Below are positions 60,736 to 64,000 of a stretch of 64,000 bases of DNA, in pieces; the first letter of the stretch is position 1; every line of letters begins with the position of its first letter. Source of the DNA: JABDKJ01 sp964609215. Its GTDB lineage: Bacteria > Bacteroidota > Bacteroidia > Flavobacteriales_D > JABDKJ01. The notes under the pieces are model-generated. The model was not told where the DNA came from. It made no database searches and saw nothing but the letters and a program-made list of their open reading frames with translations. The stretch lies in assembly GCA_964609215.1 (NCBI GenBank), contig CAZSQZ010000002.1, positions 62,001 through 126,000 of the forward strand. Direction: 5' to 3'. The position numbers were made by a program, and so were the translations under genes.

Positions 60736-61203
60736 ATGAGAAGAAAAAGAGCTAAACAGCACATCATTTTGCCAGACCCAAAGTTTAACGATACTATGGT
60801 AACTAAATTCGTTAACAACTTGATGCTAGACGGTAAGAAGAGCAAGGCTTTTGATATTTTCTATAAAGCAATGGATATCATTGAAGAAAAGACAAAAGAA
60901 AACGGTTTGGAAACTTTCAAATCTGGTTTAAGCAATGTAACTCCTGCTGTAGAGGTAAGATCTCGAAGAGTTGGTGGTGCTACTTTCCAAATTCCAACTC
61001 CTATTAGAGATAGTAGAAAACTTTCTCAAGGTATGAAATGGATGATCAAGTACTCAAGATTGAGAAATGAGAAAGGAATGGAAAACAAATTAGCCGCTGA
61101 AATTATGGCAGCAGCCAAGGAAGAAGGTGGTGCATACAAGAAAAAAGAGGATACGCATAGAATGGCAGAGGCAAATAAGGCCTTTTCGCATTTTAGATTC
61201 TAA
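60736..61203 (+). CDS. rpsG: 30S ribosomal protein S7
   Basis: A 155-residue S7 with MRRKRAKQHIILPDPKF at the N-terminus, KFVNNLMLDGKKSKA and VEVRSRRVGGATFQIP. It starts assembly of the 30S head. It lies 12 bases after rpsL. Confidence 0.98.
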   Translation: MRRKRAKQHIILPDPKFNDTMVTKFVNNLMLDGKKSKAFDIFYKAMDIIEEKTKENGLETFKSGLSNVTPAVEVRSRRVGGATFQIPTPIRDSRKLSQGMKWMIKYSRLRNEKGMENKLAAEIMAAAKEEGGAYKKKEDTHRMAEANKAFSHFRF

Positions 61204-61222
61204 TATATAATGTACTAAGGAA

Positions 61223-63331
61223 ATGTCAAAAAGAGATTTAAAATTTACAAGAAACATTGGAATTGCCGCGCATATTGATGCAGGTAAGACTACTACTACA
61301 GAGCGTATTCTGTATTATGGTGGCGTAAGTCACAAAATTGGTGAGGTACACGATGGTGCTGCAACCATGGACTGGATGGAGCAAGAGCAGGAAAGAGGTA
61401 TTACCATTACTTCTGCTGCTACTACACTTAACTGGAACTATAGAGAGCAAGAATATCATGTTAACATTATTGATACTCCTGGTCACGTTGATTTTACAGT
61501 TGAGGTGAACAGATCTTTAAGAGTGTTAGATGGCCTAGTATTCCTTTTTAGTGCAGTTGATGGTGTTGAACCTCAATCTGAAACAAACTGGAGATTAGCA
61601 GACAACTACAATGTACCTAGAATTGGGTTTGTAAATAAAATGGACCGTCAGGGTGCTGATTTCTTGAATGTTTGTAAGCAAACTAGAGAAATGTTAGGCA
61701 GCCATGCACTTCCATTACAATTAAATATTGGTGCTGAAGATGATTTCAAAGGTGTTGTTGATTTGATCAACTTCAAAGGAATTGTTTGGAATGAGCACGA
61801 TCAAGGGATGACTTTTGAAGAAGTAGAAATTCCTGCTGATATCATGGATGAAGCAAAGCAATTAAGAGAAGAACTTCTTGAAGCTGTTGCAGAATTCGAT
61901 GATAATTTAATGGAAAAATATTTCGAAGATTCTGAGTCATTAACTGAAAGAGAAATCTTAGATGCATTAAGAGAAGCAACTATTGCTGGTAAAGTTGTAC
62001 CAATGATGTGTGGATCTGCATTTAAAAATAAAGGTGTTCAGACAATGTTGGATATGGTAATGGAAATTTTACCTTCTCCAATGGACACGCAAGCAATTGA
62101 AGGAATCAATCCAAAAACAGATGAACCTGCATCAAGAAAGCCGAGTATTGATGAACCATTTGCTGCATTGGCATTTAAAATTGCTACGGATCCTTTCGTA
62201 GGAAGACTTTGTTTCACAAGAGCATATTCTGGAGTATTGGATGCTGGTTCTTATGTTTGGAACAGCCGTTCTGGAAATAAAGAACGTATTTCTAGAATCT
62301 TCCAAATGCACGCAAACAAGCAAAACTCTATTGAGAAATTGCAAGCAGGTGATATTGCTGCACTAGTTGGATTTAAAGACATAAAGACAGGTGATACTTT
62401 ATGTGCTCAAGATGCACCTATCGTATTGGAATCTATGGATTTCCCAGACCCAGTAATCGGTATCGCTATTGAGCCTAAGACTCAAGCAGATGTCGATAGA
62501 CTAGGTATGGCTTTAGGGAAATTATCTGAAGAGGATCCAACTTTCCAAGTGAGAACTGATGAAGACTCAGGTCAAACAGTTATTTCTGGAATGGGTGAGC
62601 TTCACTTGGACATTATTCTTGATCGTTTGAAGAGAGAGTTTAAAGTTGAGTGTAACCAAGGTGCTCCTCAAGTTGCATATAAAGAATCAATTCAAGGATC
62701 TGTTGATCATAGAGAAATCTATAAGAAACAATCTGGTGGACGAGGTAAATTTGCAGACATCTCAGTTGTTATTGGTGCCGCTCCAGAAGATCAAACGGAA
62801 GAGTTAGTATTTGTAAATAATATTAAAGGTGGTAATATCCCTAGAGAATTTATTCCTTCAGTAGAAAAAGGATTTAAAATGGCAATGACCAATGGTGTAC
62901 TTGCTGGGTTCCCTATGGATAGAATGAAAGTTGAATTGAATGATGGTTCATTCCACGCAGTCGATTCAGATTCTCTATCATTTGAGATTTGTGCGAAGAT
63001 GGCATATAGAAATGCTCTTCCTCAAGCAAACCCAGTTCTTTTAGAGCCAATCATGAAGTTAGAAGTGGTTACTCCTGAGGAAAACATGGGTGATATAGTT
63101 GGTGATCTTAATAGAAGAAGAGGTGTTGTTGAAGGAATGGATGATAGAGCTGGAGCTAAGGTTGTTAAAGCTAAAGTTCCGTTATCTGAAATGTTCGGAT
63201 ATGTTACTACTCTGAGAACGATTTCATCTGGAAGAGCAACATCAACTATGGAATTCTCAAACTATTCTGCTGCACCTCAAGGAGTAGCTAAAGAAGTTAT
63301 TGATAAAGCACAAGGTAAAGTTCAAGCTTAA
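61223..63331 (+). CDS. fusA: Elongation factor G
   Basis: A 702-residue translocation GTPase: NIGIAAHIDAGKTTTTERIL (G1), DTPGHVDF (G3) and NKMDRQGAD (G4), with domain IV GGRGKFADI and RRRGVVEGM. Length is standard. It is 19 bases after rpsG and 4 bases before rpsJ. No tuf gene follows, unlike the E. coli str operon. Confidence 0.98.
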   Translation: MSKRDLKFTRNIGIAAHIDAGKTTTTERILYYGGVSHKIGEVHDGAATMDWMEQEQERGITITSAATTLNWNYREQEYHVNIIDTPGHVDFTVEVNRSLRVLDGLVFLFSAVDGVEPQSETNWRLADNYNVPRIGFVNKMDRQGADFLNVCKQTREMLGSHALPLQLNIGAEDDFKGVVDLINFKGIVWNEHDQGMTFEEVEIPADIMDEAKQLREELLEAVAEFDDNLMEKYFEDSESLTEREILDALREATIAGKVVPMMCGSAFKNKGVQTMLDMVMEILPSPMDTQAIEGINPKTDEPASRKPSIDEPFAALAFKIATDPFVGRLCFTRAYSGVLDAGSYVWNSRSGNKERISRIFQMHANKQNSIEKLQAGDIAALVGFKDIKTGDTLCAQDAPIVLESMDFPDPVIGIAIEPKTQADVDRLGMALGKLSEEDPTFQVRTDEDSGQTVISGMGELHLDIILDRLKREFKVECNQGAPQVAYKESIQGSVDHREIYKKQSGGRGKFADISVVIGAAPEDQTEELVFVNNIKGGNIPREFIPSVEKGFKMAMTNGVLAGFPMDRMKVELNDGSFHAVDSDSLSFEICAKMAYRNALPQANPVLLEPIMKLEVVTPEENMGDIVGDLNRRRGVVEGMDDRAGAKVVKAKVPLSEMFGYVTTLRTISSGRATSTMEFSNYSAAPQGVAKEVIDKAQGKVQA

Positions 63332-63335
63332 GCTT

Positions 63336-63641
63336 ATGAGTCAGAAAATTAGAATAAAGTTAAAGTCTTTCGATCACAATTTAGTGGATAAGTCTGCTGA
63401 AAAAATTGTGAAGACAGTGAAGACTACCGGGGCTGTTGTTAGTGGGCCTATTCCACTTCCAACACACAAGAGAATTTATACTGTCTTGAAATCACCTCAC
63501 GTGAACAAAAAAGCGAGAGAACAGTTTGAATTGAGCTCATATAAAAGATTATTGGACATATATAGTTCCTCTTCGAAAACGGTGGATGCTCTCATGAGAA
63601 TGGAACTTCCAAGCGGTGTTGAAGTTGAAATAAAAGTCTGA
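63336..63641 (+). CDS. rpsJ: 30S ribosomal protein S10
   Basis: A 101-residue S10: IRIKLKSFDHNLVDKSAEKI, the loop GPIPLPTHKRIYTVLKSPHV and LPSGVEVEIKV. It takes part in the 30S head and in NusB antitermination. ATG 63336 is used; an upstream in-frame codon at 63300 would overlap fusA. Confidence 0.97.
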   Translation: MSQKIRIKLKSFDHNLVDKSAEKIVKTVKTTGAVVSGPIPLPTHKRIYTVLKSPHVNKKAREQFELSSYKRLLDIYSSSSKTVDALMRMELPSGVEVEIKV

Positions 63642-63660
63642 TTTACAAAGAATTAATACA

Positions 63661-64000
63661 ATGTTAGGTATAATAGGTAAAAAAATAGGCATGACTGCTA
63701 TCTTCGATGAAAATGGAAAAAATCTTCCATGTACCATTGTTGAGGTAGATCCAAATGTCGTTACTCAGATTAAAACTGACGATAAGGACGGGTACAATGC
63801 TGTTCAAATTGGTTGGGGAGAAAAGAGTGATAAGAATACCACGAAGCCACTTAAGGGACATTTCAAAAAAGCTAAGACTAGTCCAAAAAGGAAATTAGTT
63901 GAGCTAAGAGATTGTAACTTAGAAGTAAACGTTGGAGATAATATCACGGTTGAAAATTTTGCTGAAGGAGAGTTTGTTGATGTTACAGGAACTTCAAAAG
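63661..64000 (+). CDS. rplC: 50S ribosomal protein L3, 3'-truncated by window edge
   Basis: The frame begins at ATG 63661 with MLGIIGKKIGMTAIFDENGK, the L3 N-terminus, and stays open to the end of the window (about 113 codons seen). It belongs to the S10 operon and follows rpsJ after 19 bases. Confidence 0.95.
   Translation, partial: MLGIIGKKIGMTAIFDENGKNLPCTIVEVDPNVVTQIKTDDKDGYNAVQIGWGEKSDKNTTKPLKGHFKKAKTSPKRKLVELRDCNLEVNVGDNITVENFAEGEFVDVTGTSK

Overview
The window is AT-rich DNA from a Gram-negative member of the phylum Bacteroidota, most likely a marine Cytophagales-type bacterium (this rank is inference). The sequence supports this in four ways. Two perfect Bacteroidota promoters (TTG-N19-TAnnTTTG) lie in front of tRNA-Glu and rpsL, and further -7 elements of the same form precede other genes. 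Shine-Dalgarno sequences are mostly absent. Bacteroidota-type families are present: a DUF4290 protein next to murA, a YfhO-type giant membrane protein, and a TPR lipoprotein histidine kinase. MurA has the PGGDKIG active-site loop.

Bases 1-20471 form a capsule or exopolysaccharide locus of the Wzx/Wzy type. It holds the end of a tyrosine-kinase-like co-polymerase, a GT4 glycosyltransferase, a six-gene acylation module, a Wzy-like polymerase, a Wzx flippase, four sulfotransferases, a lipoprotein glycoside hydrolase, a WecG/TagA-type glycosyltransferase, the initiating phosphoglycosyltransferase, and a cysC-cysD-cysN cassette that makes PAPS. The most unusual part is 1807-7310. It is a complete four-component set resembling the D-alanylation machinery of Gram-positive teichoic acids (DltA-like ligase, carrier protein, MBOAT, SGNH/DltD-like protein), bracketed by two paralogous GNAT-like genes. 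The proposed reading is a Gram-negative exopolysaccharide that is both sulfated and aminoacylated.

Bases 20472-27148 are a mixed region. It has an orphan LytTR regulator, a 626-base gene-poor stretch with strong hairpins, a small lipoprotein, a TPR sensor kinase, purL and a DUF2147 protein.

Bases 27211-37206 are a second, eight-gene glycan operon: GT2, methyltransferase, asparagine-synthase-like amidotransferase, deacetylase-like protein, an unidentified toroid-like protein, DegT aminotransferase, a fifth sulfotransferase and an unidentified multi-pass membrane protein. Bases 37203-47186 run on the minus strand: a methyltransferase, then radC-wecB-deacetylase-upp-membrane protein-HAD phosphatase-YfhO-GT4 as a tight series. 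WecB may supply ManNAc to the WecG-type enzyme of the first locus.

Bases 47223-64000 are mainly housekeeping: rpsT, tRNA-Glu, proS, a repeat-rich lipoprotein, an OmpP1/FadL porin, NIF3, a TlpA thioredoxin, murA (active-site Cys replaced by Asp), DUF4290, a UvrD-type helicase, and the start of the str/S10 ribosomal operon (rpsL-rpsG-fusA-rpsJ-rplC, cut by the window end). Functions are read from motifs and neighbourhood only; no database search was run.
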